64,000 nucleotides of DNA from a virus (IMGVR_UViG_3300024319_000502:1-64000); one strand, 5' to 3'. Shown: positions 33,266-41,603, counted from the first letter of the stretch. Made by a program: numbers and translations. The notes: generated by a model not told the origin, from the sequence alone.

Positions 33266-34132
33266 TTGAAAAAACTTAAAGTAGCAGAGATATTTTACAG
33301 TTTACAAGGTGAAGGTAAATGGGCTGGTGTTCCTAGTGTATTCTTAAGAACGTTTGGCTGTAACTTTCAATGTAGAGGGTTTGGTTTACCTAGAGGTGAG
33401 CAAACTACACAACCTGAGGAAATAGCCGAAGCAGTTGCAGAGTTTAAAACATATGAAGAACTTCCGTTGGCAAATACTGGTTGTGATAGTTATGCGTCAT
33501 GGCATCCAAAGTTTAAGCATTTATCTCCAGTATTAGAAACTGGTGCAGTTCGAGAGCGTATGGAAGATCTTATTCCTCACAATACTTGGACACAAGACAA
33601 CTATGAAGATGTACACTTAGTCATTACAGGTGGCGAACCGTTATTAGGTTGGCAACGTAGCTATCCTGAACTAATTGCATCATGTATGGATAACGGCTTA
33701 CAAAACGTTACGTTTGAAACTAATGGTACACAACCATTGCATGAAGATTTTAAAACATTCTTTAAAACAGTATGGCACGAAGAACGTGGATATCAAAAGT
33801 TAACGTTTTCAGTGAGTGCTAAACTACCTGATTCAGGTGAGAAGTGGGAAGAAGCTATACTTCCAAATGTGGTCACAGAATACGAAAATTACGGATATAC
33901 ATACTTAAAGTTTGTAGTAGCAACTGAAGAGGATGTTAAGGATGTTGATCGTGCAGTAAAAGAATATAGATCAGCAGGATTCAAAGGACCAATATACTTG
34001 ATGCCTATCGGTGGACTACCTGAAGACTATCATTTAAATACAGCACAAGTTGCTGAGTTAGCTATGGCAAGAGGTTATAGATATTCACCTAGACTGCAAG
34101 TTGACATATGGAGAAACGCTTGGGGAACTTAA
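33266..34132 (+). CDS. queE: QueE-like 7-carboxy-7-deazaguanine synthase with displaced third cluster Cys
   Basis: 288 residues, TTG start. EIFYSLQGEGKWAGVPSVFLRTFGC is the QueE N-terminus. The cluster site reads C32-x3-C36, but the third Cys of C-x3-C-x2-C is Phe39; the expected C-D-S-Y-A-S-W block appears only at C73 after a 36-residue insert. ITGGEPLL is the SAM motif and NVTFETNGT the next strand. QueE makes 7-carboxy-7-deazaguanine from carboxytetrahydropterin. The insertion is likely a family variant that still ligates a 4Fe-4S cluster. No QueC is seen in the window, so the base might stay at the carboxy stage. Confidence 0.8.
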   Translation: MKKLKVAEIFYSLQGEGKWAGVPSVFLRTFGCNFQCRGFGLPRGEQTTQPEEIAEAVAEFKTYEELPLANTGCDSYASWHPKFKHLSPVLETGAVRERMEDLIPHNTWTQDNYEDVHLVITGGEPLLGWQRSYPELIASCMDNGLQNVTFETNGTQPLHEDFKTFFKTVWHEERGYQKLTFSVSAKLPDSGEKWEEAILPNVVTEYENYGYTYLKFVVATEEDVKDVDRAVKEYRSAGFKGPIYLMPIGGLPEDYHLNTAQVAELAMARGYRYSPRLQVDIWRNAWGT

Positions 34133-34872
34133 TATCTAATTTGCTTGACGATCCAGGGAAAGTTAGTTGGCAGTGGGCAGTTAGTATTATATCAATTGTA
34201 TGTTTAATTCTAGGTAAATTTGCCTGGATTGACTTGTTATGGATTCTTATAGCACATTACGTTATATATCTAGTAGGCTTAGAAATTGGATACCATAAAC
34301 TACTAGCTCATAAGGCATTTAAAACTAATAGTTGGATTAAAAACATATTAGCATTTATAGGTAATATAACATGCCATCCACCTGTCCTACAATGGGTAAC
34401 TATACACAGATTGCATCATGCAACCAGTGACGGGTTAGGTGATCCACATTCTCCCTGGGTTCCAAAAAGAGGTCTGCTATCATATCTATTTTTTACCAGA
34501 TGGGAACCTATGGTTAGAGAGTACGAGTTTAAAAATGATAAATTTTTAATATGGTTAACTAATCATCAAGGACTATGCTTATGGTTTACAACAGCTATAT
34601 TATTATCGTTTTTTGATCTAACAACTGTGTTAGTTTGGTTTGCTATCCCAAGTATAATATCACCTTACTGTTTAGGACTAGCTAACTATGTTACACACCA
34701 AGGAAAACATAACGGATACGATCATGCACAGAATTGGTATTGGATAGAACCTATAGCACCAGGTATGGGCTTTCATGGTAATCATCACGATAAACCAGGT
34801 ACTTGGACTTTAGCAAAAAAATATTGGTGGATTGACTTATCAAGCATTATTGTAAAATTAATAAAAAGGTAG
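34108..34872 (+). CDS. Membrane fatty acid (acyl-CoA/acyl-lipid) desaturase
   Basis: 254 residues with at least four membrane helices. Three His boxes are complete: HKLLAH, HRLHH and HGNHH, as in delta-9-type desaturases. It would insert double bonds in host acyl chains using O2. It overlaps queE by 25 bases in another frame; the domain begins soon after ATG 34108, and the translation has no later ATG before the first helix. A second desaturase lies at 38945. Confidence 0.8.
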   Translation: MEKRLGNLISNLLDDPGKVSWQWAVSIISIVCLILGKFAWIDLLWILIAHYVIYLVGLEIGYHKLLAHKAFKTNSWIKNILAFIGNITCHPPVLQWVTIHRLHHATSDGLGDPHSPWVPKRGLLSYLFFTRWEPMVREYEFKNDKFLIWLTNHQGLCLWFTTAILLSFFDLTTVLVWFAIPSIISPYCLGLANYVTHQGKHNGYDHAQNWYWIEPIAPGMGFHGNHHDKPGTWTLAKKYWWIDLSSIIVKLIKR

Positions 34873-34878
34873 TATACT

Positions 34879-34998
34879 ATGTTTAAATGGTTAACAGAGT
34901 TTTGGGAAGATTATATACTAATGAAAGATATAGAACTGTTAGACGAAGCGTATATGGAACTTAAGATAGACGAAAAGATGCATCATGGAGAATTTTAA
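34879..34998 (+). CDS. 39-residue acidic microprotein
   Basis: Short amphipathic helices with WLTEFWEDYIL and ELLDEAYMELK. Its TAATG overlap with the next gene supports translation. A TATACT precedes it but no -35. Unknown. Confidence 0.4.
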   Translation: MFKWLTEFWEDYILMKDIELLDEAYMELKIDEKMHHGEF

Positions 34999-35357
34999 TG
35001 TTTGATAAAATTAAAAAAGTATTTAAAAAAGAACCAGTTAAAAAGACAAAAGGCAAAAAGAAAACTGATATGGATATTGCCACAGAAAAAGGTGAGCCAT
35101 ATGTTAATGTGATTAGCATGGATATTAATCCAGAACAAATTAACGACGGTGCCTTTGAACTAGAGTTTAATGACTTGTTTCTTGCTAAGTTAATTAAGGC
35201 AGGATATCAAGAAAAGAAAGATGAAACTGATATACAAATAGTTGATCGTTGGTTCCAAACTATTTGTCGTAATGTTGCTCAAGAAACATACGAGCAGTAT
35301 CAAGCAGATCCAGACAACAGGAAAGACTTAGGCGGCGGTTATACGGAGGTTAAATAA
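34998..35357 (+). CDS. Hypothetical protein with basic N-terminus, 119 aa
   Basis: A Lys-rich first 25 residues followed by an alpha/beta body with acidic patches (FELEFNDLFLAKL, DRWFQTICRNVAQETYEQY). No motif known to me. One-base overlaps with both neighbours. Confidence 0.5.
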   Translation: MFDKIKKVFKKEPVKKTKGKKKTDMDIATEKGEPYVNVISMDINPEQINDGAFELEFNDLFLAKLIKAGYQEKKDETDIQIVDRWFQTICRNVAQETYEQYQADPDNRKDLGGGYTEVK

Positions 35358-35479
35358 TGGACTTATCATTTATTACAGCAGATTTATTAAACAACATATC
35401 ATGGTGGGACGGTATCATTTATATATTAATGGCACTTGTGGTATACGCACTCATTAGATGGATTAACAAAAAAATATGA
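35357..35479 (+). CDS. 40-residue membrane microprotein
   Basis: A single helix (GIIYILMALVVYALIRW) with Lys at the end, so likely N-out, C-in. ATG overlaps the preceding stop; the TGA is in ATGA with the HIT gene. Confidence 0.45.
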   Translation: MDLSFITADLLNNISWWDGIIYILMALVVYALIRWINKKI

Positions 35480-35823
35480 AACTAGAAGACACTCCTTGGT
35501 TTGAATCAACACCAATAATGGATCACCCATTATTTTTAGTATTTGAAGACAAGTATCCTGTAACCAAAGGACACTTATTGTTTGTTCCTAAAGTAGACGA
35601 CCCGATGCACAGAAAAGCCTGCTACGAAGAAGCATATGATTGGGGATTAGATCTATACCAAAAAGGTTACTGCTCTGGTTTTAATATAGGACAAAACGTA
35701 GGCGAGTCAGCAGGACAAACAGTAATGTATCCTCATGTACATATGATTCCACGCACAGACGGCGATTGTGCAGATCCTAGAGGCGGTGTACGTGGTGTTA
35801 TTGCAGACAAGCAAAAGTACTAG
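35476..35823 (+). CDS. HIT-family nucleotide hydrolase/transferase
   Basis: 115 residues. AGQTVMYPHVHMIPR (about 77-91) is the histidine triad H-x-H with the first His replaced by Tyr (YPHVH), then GDCADPRGGVRGV as in HIT proteins that cleave dinucleotide polyphosphates. GHLLFVPK is the second conserved strand. It could remove AppppN or AMP adducts. ATGA coupling with the upstream microprotein. Confidence 0.75.
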   Translation: MKLEDTPWFESTPIMDHPLFLVFEDKYPVTKGHLLFVPKVDDPMHRKACYEEAYDWGLDLYQKGYCSGFNIGQNVGESAGQTVMYPHVHMIPRTDGDCADPRGGVRGVIADKQKY

Positions 35824-36525
35824 ATGATACTTGTAGTCAATGGCGATAGTCACACTGCTGGTGCTGAAATTGTAAATACTTACGCATTCGCAGAAGATGA
35901 TCCTAAGTATGTTTATCAAGGACGCAAACCACACCCAGATAATATTCCTTTAAGTTGGGGAGCGTTATTAGCAAAACCATTAAATGCAAAGTTTCACTGT
36001 CTAGCAGAATCTGCATCAGGCAATGAACGTATTATAAGAACTACTAAAGAATACTTAAAACAATACGACGGCAAAGAAGAACTGTTAATAGTTATTGGTT
36101 GGTCAACTTGGGAAAGACAAGAATGGTTAATCGACGGAACGTACTTTCAAGTTAATGCTAGTGGTATAGATGATGTTCCAGACAGTCACAAAACCAAATA
36201 CAAACAATTTATTGCTGATATAGATTGGTTAAAATGTACACAACAAGCACACAAAGATATTTGGCAATTCCACGAAGAACTCAAACAACAAAATATTAAT
36301 CATTTATTTTTTAATTGCAACAGTCACTTTGGTGATATTAAAGAACAAAAAGATTGGGGTCTCAACTATATTGCACCATATGACTATAATGAAACTTTTG
36401 ATAAATGGTTAACTGATAATGGTTGTGATAAAGTAGCTCAAAATAGTTATCATTATGGTAGTGATGCTCATAGTCTATGGAAAACCAAAATACTTCGTTA
36501 TATCATTGACAATAAACTCGTTTGA
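35824..36525 (+). CDS. SGNH/GDSL-hydrolase-like protein (3 of 3)
   Basis: 233 residues. LVVNGDSHTAGAE is block I, SASGNERIIRTT block II and LLIVIGWSTWERQEW block III, with the same I-G-W-S-x-x-x-R-x-E signature as the gene at 23282, so the two are paralogues. HSLW near the end may hold the catalytic His. It starts directly after the HIT stop. Confidence 0.55.
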   Translation: MILVVNGDSHTAGAEIVNTYAFAEDDPKYVYQGRKPHPDNIPLSWGALLAKPLNAKFHCLAESASGNERIIRTTKEYLKQYDGKEELLIVIGWSTWERQEWLIDGTYFQVNASGIDDVPDSHKTKYKQFIADIDWLKCTQQAHKDIWQFHEELKQQNINHLFFNCNSHFGDIKEQKDWGLNYIAPYDYNETFDKWLTDNGCDKVAQNSYHYGSDAHSLWKTKILRYIIDNKLV

Positions 36526-36534
36526 TCATATAAT
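36506..36534 (+). promoter_or_regulatory. Consensus sigma70-type promoter, leaderless RNase H gene
   Basis: TTGACA (36506-36511), 17-base spacer, TATAAT (36529-36534). The ATG at 36541 begins seven bases after the -10 box, where transcription would start. Confidence 0.7.
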
Positions 36535-36540
36535 AATAAA

Positions 36541-37542
36541 ATGAAATACTTATTAATAGACACAGCAAATACATTTTTTAGAGCTAGGCATTCAGCGTAT
36601 AGAGCTAGTGACCTTGAAGAAAAGGTCAGCTTTGCAATACATGTTACCCTGGCAAGTATCAATAAAGCATTCCGTGATCAGAAAGCAGATCATGTGATAT
36701 TCTGTTTAGAAGGACGTTCATGGCGTAAAGACTTTTATGAGCCATATAAGAAAAATAGATCAGTGGCTAGACAAGCACAGACAGAAAGTGAACAAAGAGA
36801 AGACGAAGCATTTTGGGGTGCATTTGATGACTTAACATCTTTTATTAAAGATAAAACTAACTGCACTACACTGCAACATGCTAATCTAGAAGCAGATGAT
36901 TTAATAGCAGGTTGGATACAGAGTCATCCTAATGATCAACATACTATTGTAAGTTCAGACACAGACTTTTATCAACTACTAGCAGACAACGTAAAACAGT
37001 ATAATGGTATATCAGATGAACTACACACGCTTGAAGGTATATTTGATAAAAAAGGCAATCGTGTTATTGATAAGAAAACTAAAGAACCAAAAGAAATACC
37101 TAATCCTGAATGGATTCTATTTGAAAAATGTATGCGAGGTGATGCAACAGACAATGTGTTTAGTGCTTATCCTGGTGTACGTAAAAAAGGTACACGTAAC
37201 AAAGTAGGCTTGTTAGAAGCATTTGACGATAGAGATAGCAAAGGTTATAATTGGAATAACTTAATGCTACAGCGTTGGGTTGATCATAATGAACAAGAAC
37301 ATCGTGTGTTAGATGATTATGAACGTAATAGAATACTAGTAGACTTGACAATGCAACCAGATGATATTAAAGTTAAAATTGCTGAAACAATAGCAGATGG
37401 TCAGCAGGCAAAAACAGTACAACAGATAGGAACAAAGTTCTTAAAATTTTGTGGTAAGTACGATTTAGTAAAATTAAGCGATAATGCAACAACAATAGCG
37501 GAGTGGATGAACGTAGGTTATCCAGAAAAAGATTATGGTTGA
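36541..37542 (+). CDS. rnh: RNase H / 5'-3' exonuclease, T4 Rnh-like
   Basis: 333 residues (T4 Rnh has 305). LLIDTANTFFRARH is the N-terminal metal-binding start, HVIFCLEGRSWRKDFYEPYKKNR the FEN arch with R-x-x-x-Y-K-x-x-R, NLEADDLIAG and IVSSDTDFYQLL the two acidic metal sites, and RGDATDNVFSAYPGV the helix-hairpin region. It removes RNA primers from Okazaki fragments. It is transcribed from its own strong promoter. Confidence 0.85.
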   Translation: MKYLLIDTANTFFRARHSAYRASDLEEKVSFAIHVTLASINKAFRDQKADHVIFCLEGRSWRKDFYEPYKKNRSVARQAQTESEQREDEAFWGAFDDLTSFIKDKTNCTTLQHANLEADDLIAGWIQSHPNDQHTIVSSDTDFYQLLADNVKQYNGISDELHTLEGIFDKKGNRVIDKKTKEPKEIPNPEWILFEKCMRGDATDNVFSAYPGVRKKGTRNKVGLLEAFDDRDSKGYNWNNLMLQRWVDHNEQEHRVLDDYERNRILVDLTMQPDDIKVKIAETIADGQQAKTVQQIGTKFLKFCGKYDLVKLSDNATTIAEWMNVGYPEKDYG

Positions 37543-38023
37543 AACTAACGAAAAAAACTTAACAGATATTAAAGTAACTATACATGCAAAGCCTATTGTG
37601 AAAGATCAGTTTTGGGTCTTAACAGCAGGTGACAAACGCATAGGTGAAATTAATAAAGCAAGCAAAGGATATAAACTTAAAATTGGAGACTCAGTCTTTA
37701 CCTATAAAAATGTAGGCAGGATTAAAGCCAATGTTAACATTATGTTTGACAGACAAATTACTGCTAAACAGAGAGATGAAAATCAAGTTCATCAATATCC
37801 TACAGATGATAAACCATTTAATGGTGTTTGGTCATTACAACAAAAAGCACCCATCTTTACTAAAGAAGAAAACTCAAAATCCTGGTTCGCCGCTGGGTGG
37901 TATCTAGTAAAACAAAATAAGATATGGCGTCAAGACTTTTGTCCTAAACTAATTACCTTACAAAGGTATCAGCATCATGGACCATATAAATCACAAAAAG
38001 AACTATTAAAAGTAAAAGCATGA
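37535..38023 (+). CDS. Hypothetical protein, 162 aa
   Basis: Beta-rich, basic protein; contains GDSVFTYKNVGRIKANVNIMF and SWFAAGWYLVKQNKIWRQDFCPKL. Overlaps the RNase H gene by eight bases, so a replication or repair role by association is possible. I do not recognise the family. Confidence 0.5.
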   Translation: MVETNEKNLTDIKVTIHAKPIVKDQFWVLTAGDKRIGEINKASKGYKLKIGDSVFTYKNVGRIKANVNIMFDRQITAKQRDENQVHQYPTDDKPFNGVWSLQQKAPIFTKEENSKSWFAAGWYLVKQNKIWRQDFCPKLITLQRYQHHGPYKSQKELLKVKA

Positions 38024-38217
38024 TACACATACAAAGATTCTTAGATAGAATAAAGTTTTTACAACAGCAAAATTCAAAAGAATATACTGTGTCAATGCAC
38101 GAAGCACGAAATCTACACATGGACATTACCAAATTACTGTTAGAATTAAAAAAATATCAAGATGGTACGAGCAGTGATGAAGCAATTAGTGTAGAAGTAA
38201 AAGGCGAAGACTTTTAA
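38020..38217 (+). CDS. Small helical protein, 65 aa
   Basis: Two helices and an acidic tail (VEVKGEDF). ATGA overlap with the gene before it. No motif. Confidence 0.5.
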   Translation: MIHIQRFLDRIKFLQQQNSKEYTVSMHEARNLHMDITKLLLELKKYQDGTSSDEAISVEVKGEDF

Positions 38218-38289
38218 CCCCACGTAATCATTAACTACCTAGTTAATTTGATAAATAATAGTACAATATTATTCAGGTAAATTAACATA

Positions 38290-38607
38290 ATGAGTAGACC
38301 TAAACCAACGGTACTGGTTGAGATAACCGATAAAGAAACATATAAAACTGAGCAAGTACTTGCATCAGATGGTATATGGGCAATCTATTATCAAGACCGA
38401 CCGATAAACTTAAAAACAAGTAACTATCTTGTTCAATATCCAGGACCTAAATATAAGAAAGTATCATTTAGTAATCCAGGGCACGCTATTAATCTAGCAA
38501 AAAAGCTCAATGAGCAATTCAAAACAGACGAGTTCTCAGTAGTACTTCTAAACAAAGGTGAGACTGTCTTTCCAGCAGATGCAAAAAAGTCGACAAAGTC
38601 TAACTAA
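38290..38607 (+). CDS. Hypothetical protein, 105 aa
   Basis: An alpha/beta protein with IWAIYYQDRPINLKT and HAINLAKKLNEQF. A 72-base gap upstream contains GATAAATA and TACAAT but no well-spaced promoter. Overlaps the next gene by 29 bases. Confidence 0.5.
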   Translation: MSRPKPTVLVEITDKETYKTEQVLASDGIWAIYYQDRPINLKTSNYLVQYPGPKYKKVSFSNPGHAINLAKKLNEQFKTDEFSVVLLNKGETVFPADAKKSTKSN

Positions 38608-38950
38608 AAGGCTTTGTCAATTAACCAAAAACCCAACCGAATATGAAACTGCGTTAAAAACATGGTGGTGGTCAAAGTATTCTAACGGAGGCCTCAGACT
38701 TACTGTTGACGGCTTACTATGTTTTACTAATGATATCAACATACAATCATATTCATGGAAGTTGCCCGAGCCATTGAGAGTAACACCTGGTATATTACTA
38801 AAGTTAGATCGTAAGTTAGATAATCCTTACTATGTTAGATTTGGAGGCAAGAAAGAAATGTTTGTAAATGAACTAATCTTGTTTGCTGAAAAAGATGCTA
38901 CATTTCTTGCTTTGATAGGTAGCTTGGATAAGTTCTTAGAAAACTTATAG
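38579..38950 (+). CDS. Hypothetical protein, 123 aa
   Basis: ATG 38579 is preferred to TTG 38558. Contains TALKTWWWSKYSNGGLRLTV and KKEMFVNELILF; pattern suggests a small mixed fold, no known family. It is convergent with the desaturase gene, their ends overlapping by six bases. Confidence 0.45.
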   Translation: MQKSRQSLTKRLCQLTKNPTEYETALKTWWWSKYSNGGLRLTVDGLLCFTNDINIQSYSWKLPEPLRVTPGILLKLDRKLDNPYYVRFGGKKEMFVNELILFAEKDATFLALIGSLDKFLENL

Positions 38951-39682
38951 CCAGCGAGCTAACTTAAAAGTAACCAATAGCTGACAGTACCAATACCCTA
39001 TATCAAATTCAAACCAACGCACTGCAAAGTTTCTGCGTGATGCATCATTGTGATGATTAGTATGAAGTTCTTCTCCGCCTAATAGAACTGCAACAGGAAA
39101 TACTATCTTACTTTGATCTTTGCCGGTACTTGCATAATTAAAACCAATTTTATGTATGACCCACTTACCGACAAATGTAATAAACATATTGTGAAATAAA
39201 GCATATACTACAGCAACAGCAAAACCAGTGACTCCAAATAACAATGTTTGAATAACTATGTGTATCCATAATCCTAAATTAGGAAACTTCCAAAAGACAT
39301 GTTCTAATGTATCATTGTGTATAGCAACATTACCTGCATACTTTTCATATTCTTCTTTACTAATATAATGATCGCTTTCAGGTAACATATGTGTATTAGC
39401 ATCTGACAGTTCTTTAAATGTTTGATGTACTGGACTATGTGGGTCGTTTTTTAAATCTGAATATCTATGGTGTTTTCTATGATGTGTAGCATAGTGTTTT
39501 GCCCAACCTGGCCAGTTAAATGCTACTGTTGCCCATAACCAAAATCTAAATAATCCTTCAACTACAGGATTAAATTTTATATAAGAATGTGCGATTGCTC
39601 TATGTACATATATACTCTGAATAGCTACTGTAATATGCCATACAACAATAAAATCAATAATAAAAAGGGTTAAGTTGAACAT
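38945..39682 (-). CDS. Membrane fatty acid desaturase (divergent from 2OG-like gene)
   Basis: 245 residues from the ATG at 39682, chosen over an upstream ATG because a CATAAATA box sits five bases before it. His boxes: HRAIAH, HYATHHRKHH and HTNHH, all present. At least three membrane helices. Only about a third of its residues look shared with the desaturase at 34108, so the two are probably from different sources. It lies alone on the minus strand between plus-strand genes. Confidence 0.8.
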   Translation of the reverse strand: MFNLTLFIIDFIVVWHITVAIQSIYVHRAIAHSYIKFNPVVEGLFRFWLWATVAFNWPGWAKHYATHHRKHHRYSDLKNDPHSPVHQTFKELSDANTHMLPESDHYISKEEYEKYAGNVAIHNDTLEHVFWKFPNLGLWIHIVIQTLLFGVTGFAVAVVYALFHNMFITFVGKWVIHKIGFNYASTGKDQSKIVFPVAVLLGGEELHTNHHNDASRRNFAVRWFEFDIGYWYCQLLVTFKLARWL

Positions 39683-39687
39683 GATAA

Positions 39688-39695
39688 TATTTATG
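39688..39695 (-). promoter_or_regulatory. Late-type promoter variant CATAAATA (minus strand)
   Basis: One mismatch from TATAAATA, five bases before the desaturase ATG at 39682. Back to back with the plus-strand box at 39713, 17 bases apart. Confidence 0.4.
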
Positions 39696-39712
39696 CCCAC
39701 AGATACCTGGTG

Positions 39713-39720
39713 TATAAATA
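39713..39720 (+). promoter_or_regulatory. T4-like late promoter TATAAATA
   Basis: An exact consensus match ending five bases before ATG 39726; same geometry as at 5265. Indicates a leaderless late transcript for the oxygenase-like and FabF genes. Confidence 0.6.
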
Positions 39721-39725
39721 CTGGC

Positions 39726-40385
39726 ATGAAACAATTCACCTCTTGGAATCCGGACTGGCGCTATACTAAATTCAACATAGATTGTCTGAAGGAAATTCAA
39801 CAAGAATTTTTAAATGTTCGTAAACTAATTTGGCATAAACATAGTGATCAAAACTTAGAGGATCCAGATCCATCCTGGTGGGACTTTTCAATGATGCCAA
39901 GACAAGAACTTGAGCCGTTGGTTCCTACATTAGCTAATTGGTTTAAAAGTAAAGGTATATTAGATAAGTGGTCATCAACAGCTTTTGCTGTAGTTAATAA
40001 ATCTAGTAATCCAATGGATATTCATGTAGACAGCACTGTTATTGATGTTAGAAGATATAGTTTAAATATGCCTTTTATAAACTGCGACAATACCTGGACT
40101 GTATGGTACGATGCAGATGTAGATCAAACACGACTGCCAACTGACATACCTCCTGAAGTATTACACTCGAGATTTAAATATGATCCAACGTTGAGATTTG
40201 GGCTATGGTATCAAGAACAAACTGCAACAGAAATAGATCGTGCTGAAATGGATTCGCCAGTAATAATAAACATCACTGTGCCACATAGACCCGTTAGTGG
40301 ACACGAAGATACACGTATTTTACTATGTCATAGATTTACTCCTGAACTTACAACCGAAGAGGTATTAACTATATGCAACCAATAA
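39726..40385 (+). CDS. 2OG-Fe(II) oxygenase-like (cupin) protein
   Basis: 219 residues from ATG 39726, placed right after the late promoter; an upstream ATG (39675) would lie before the promoter. MDIHVDSTVIDVRRYSLNMPFINC holds an H-x-D pair and the R-x-S-L-N strand common in phage AspH-like cupins; a distal His is likely in TVPHRPVSGHEDTR. Substrate unknown. Overlaps fabF by 13 bases. Confidence 0.5.
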   Translation: MKQFTSWNPDWRYTKFNIDCLKEIQQEFLNVRKLIWHKHSDQNLEDPDPSWWDFSMMPRQELEPLVPTLANWFKSKGILDKWSSTAFAVVNKSSNPMDIHVDSTVIDVRRYSLNMPFINCDNTWTVWYDADVDQTRLPTDIPPEVLHSRFKYDPTLRFGLWYQEQTATEIDRAEMDSPVIINITVPHRPVSGHEDTRILLCHRFTPELTTEEVLTICNQ

Positions 40386-41578
40386 GTATCACTGGACTAG
40401 GTATTGTCAACAGCTTAGGCGTTGGTGTTGAACAAACGTGGCAAAAGATGCTAAACAACGAAACAGGAATCAAACCTATAAGTTGGGCAGACAAAGATGA
40501 TAAAGACTTTTACTTTCGAGAGTATCTTAGTAAATGTCCTGTTCCTATAGGTGCACCATTAACTGAATTACCTGAATGTCCTATCTCAGAATTTAGTAAA
40601 GACTGGAGACACTTAGATCCAAGTATTCGTATTGCACTACATGCAACATGGCAAGCAGTCAATGACTCTAAACTTACTAGTAAACGTGTGGCAGTTATAT
40701 ACGGTTCAATAGGGTCAAGTCATACACGCTCTGAAGGTAACAATGCAATGTATAAAGGTCGGGTAAAATTTCCCCCACGCAAAACCTTAAACTTTGAACT
40801 AGGACACATGACTGCTATCATAAGTCGTGTATTTGGTTTTGAAGGACCCAGTCTTATGGTACACAATGCTTGTTCAACAGGATTAACAGCAATTGACTAC
40901 GCACAACGTATGCTCGAAACTGATCCAGAACTAGATGCAGTTGTTGTCGGTGGAGGTGATTTGCCTCTAGAAGCTACATCAGCATTTTATTTTAGTAACT
41001 TGCAAGCGTTAACGTCAACAGAATGTAAACCATTTGATCAACAACGAAGTGGTTTTGTATTAGGCGAAGGTAGTGGAGCAATGGTACTAGAACGTAAAAG
41101 TGATAAACAGTCATACAGTGACGTTCTAGCTGTAGGTGCTGTTACTGTAGGCGAACATGAAACTTCACCCGATCATGCAGGCAAGGCCGCAACTCAAGCA
41201 GTACTCAAAGCTGTTAACAGTGCCAGTGCTAATCTAGATGACATTGGTTATATTAATGCACATGCTACTGGAACAGAAGTAGGAGATATTATTGAATATA
41301 CAGCTATGCACTCAATACTACCTGGCAGAACTATGACGGCCAACAAAGGTCAAATTGGACATACTATATGTTCAAGTGGTATTATTGAAACTGCATATAC
41401 TGCTCTGGCTCTTAGAGATCAAGTTACTCCTCCTATACACGGACTAACTAATCCTGTTGGTCTAGACATGATTTTACCTCAAGAATTACACTATCCTATA
41501 TCTACGCAACTAGCCATCAAAAATAACTATGCTTTTGGTGGTAGATCAATGAGCGTATTATTATCTAAATCTGCTTGA
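40373..41578 (+). CDS. fabF: Beta-ketoacyl-ACP synthase II-like
   Basis: 401 residues, the usual length. NACSTG with Cys167 is the condensing nucleophile, NAHATGTEVGD the first catalytic His and ANKGQIGHT the second His with its Lys, so the C-H-H triad is complete. GFVLGEGSGAMVLE and NNYAFGGRSMSV are family signatures. It extends fatty acids on ACP. With the two desaturases it suggests phage control of acyl chain length and unsaturation. No acyl carrier protein gene is seen. Confidence 0.9.
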   Translation: MQPISITGLGIVNSLGVGVEQTWQKMLNNETGIKPISWADKDDKDFYFREYLSKCPVPIGAPLTELPECPISEFSKDWRHLDPSIRIALHATWQAVNDSKLTSKRVAVIYGSIGSSHTRSEGNNAMYKGRVKFPPRKTLNFELGHMTAIISRVFGFEGPSLMVHNACSTGLTAIDYAQRMLETDPELDAVVVGGGDLPLEATSAFYFSNLQALTSTECKPFDQQRSGFVLGEGSGAMVLERKSDKQSYSDVLAVGAVTVGEHETSPDHAGKAATQAVLKAVNSASANLDDIGYINAHATGTEVGDIIEYTAMHSILPGRTMTANKGQIGHTICSSGIIETAYTALALRDQVTPPIHGLTNPVGLDMILPQELHYPISTQLAIKNNYAFGGRSMSVLLSKSA

Positions 41579-41603
41579 CTTTTAAATAACCTGGTGTTAT
41601 ACT
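41575..41603 (+). promoter_or_regulatory. Sigma70-type promoter of the omega-like gene
   Basis: TTGACT (41575-41580), 17-base spacer, TATACT (41598-41603). It overlaps the fabF stop and leads to ATG 41631 with a GGAG SD. Confidence 0.7.
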
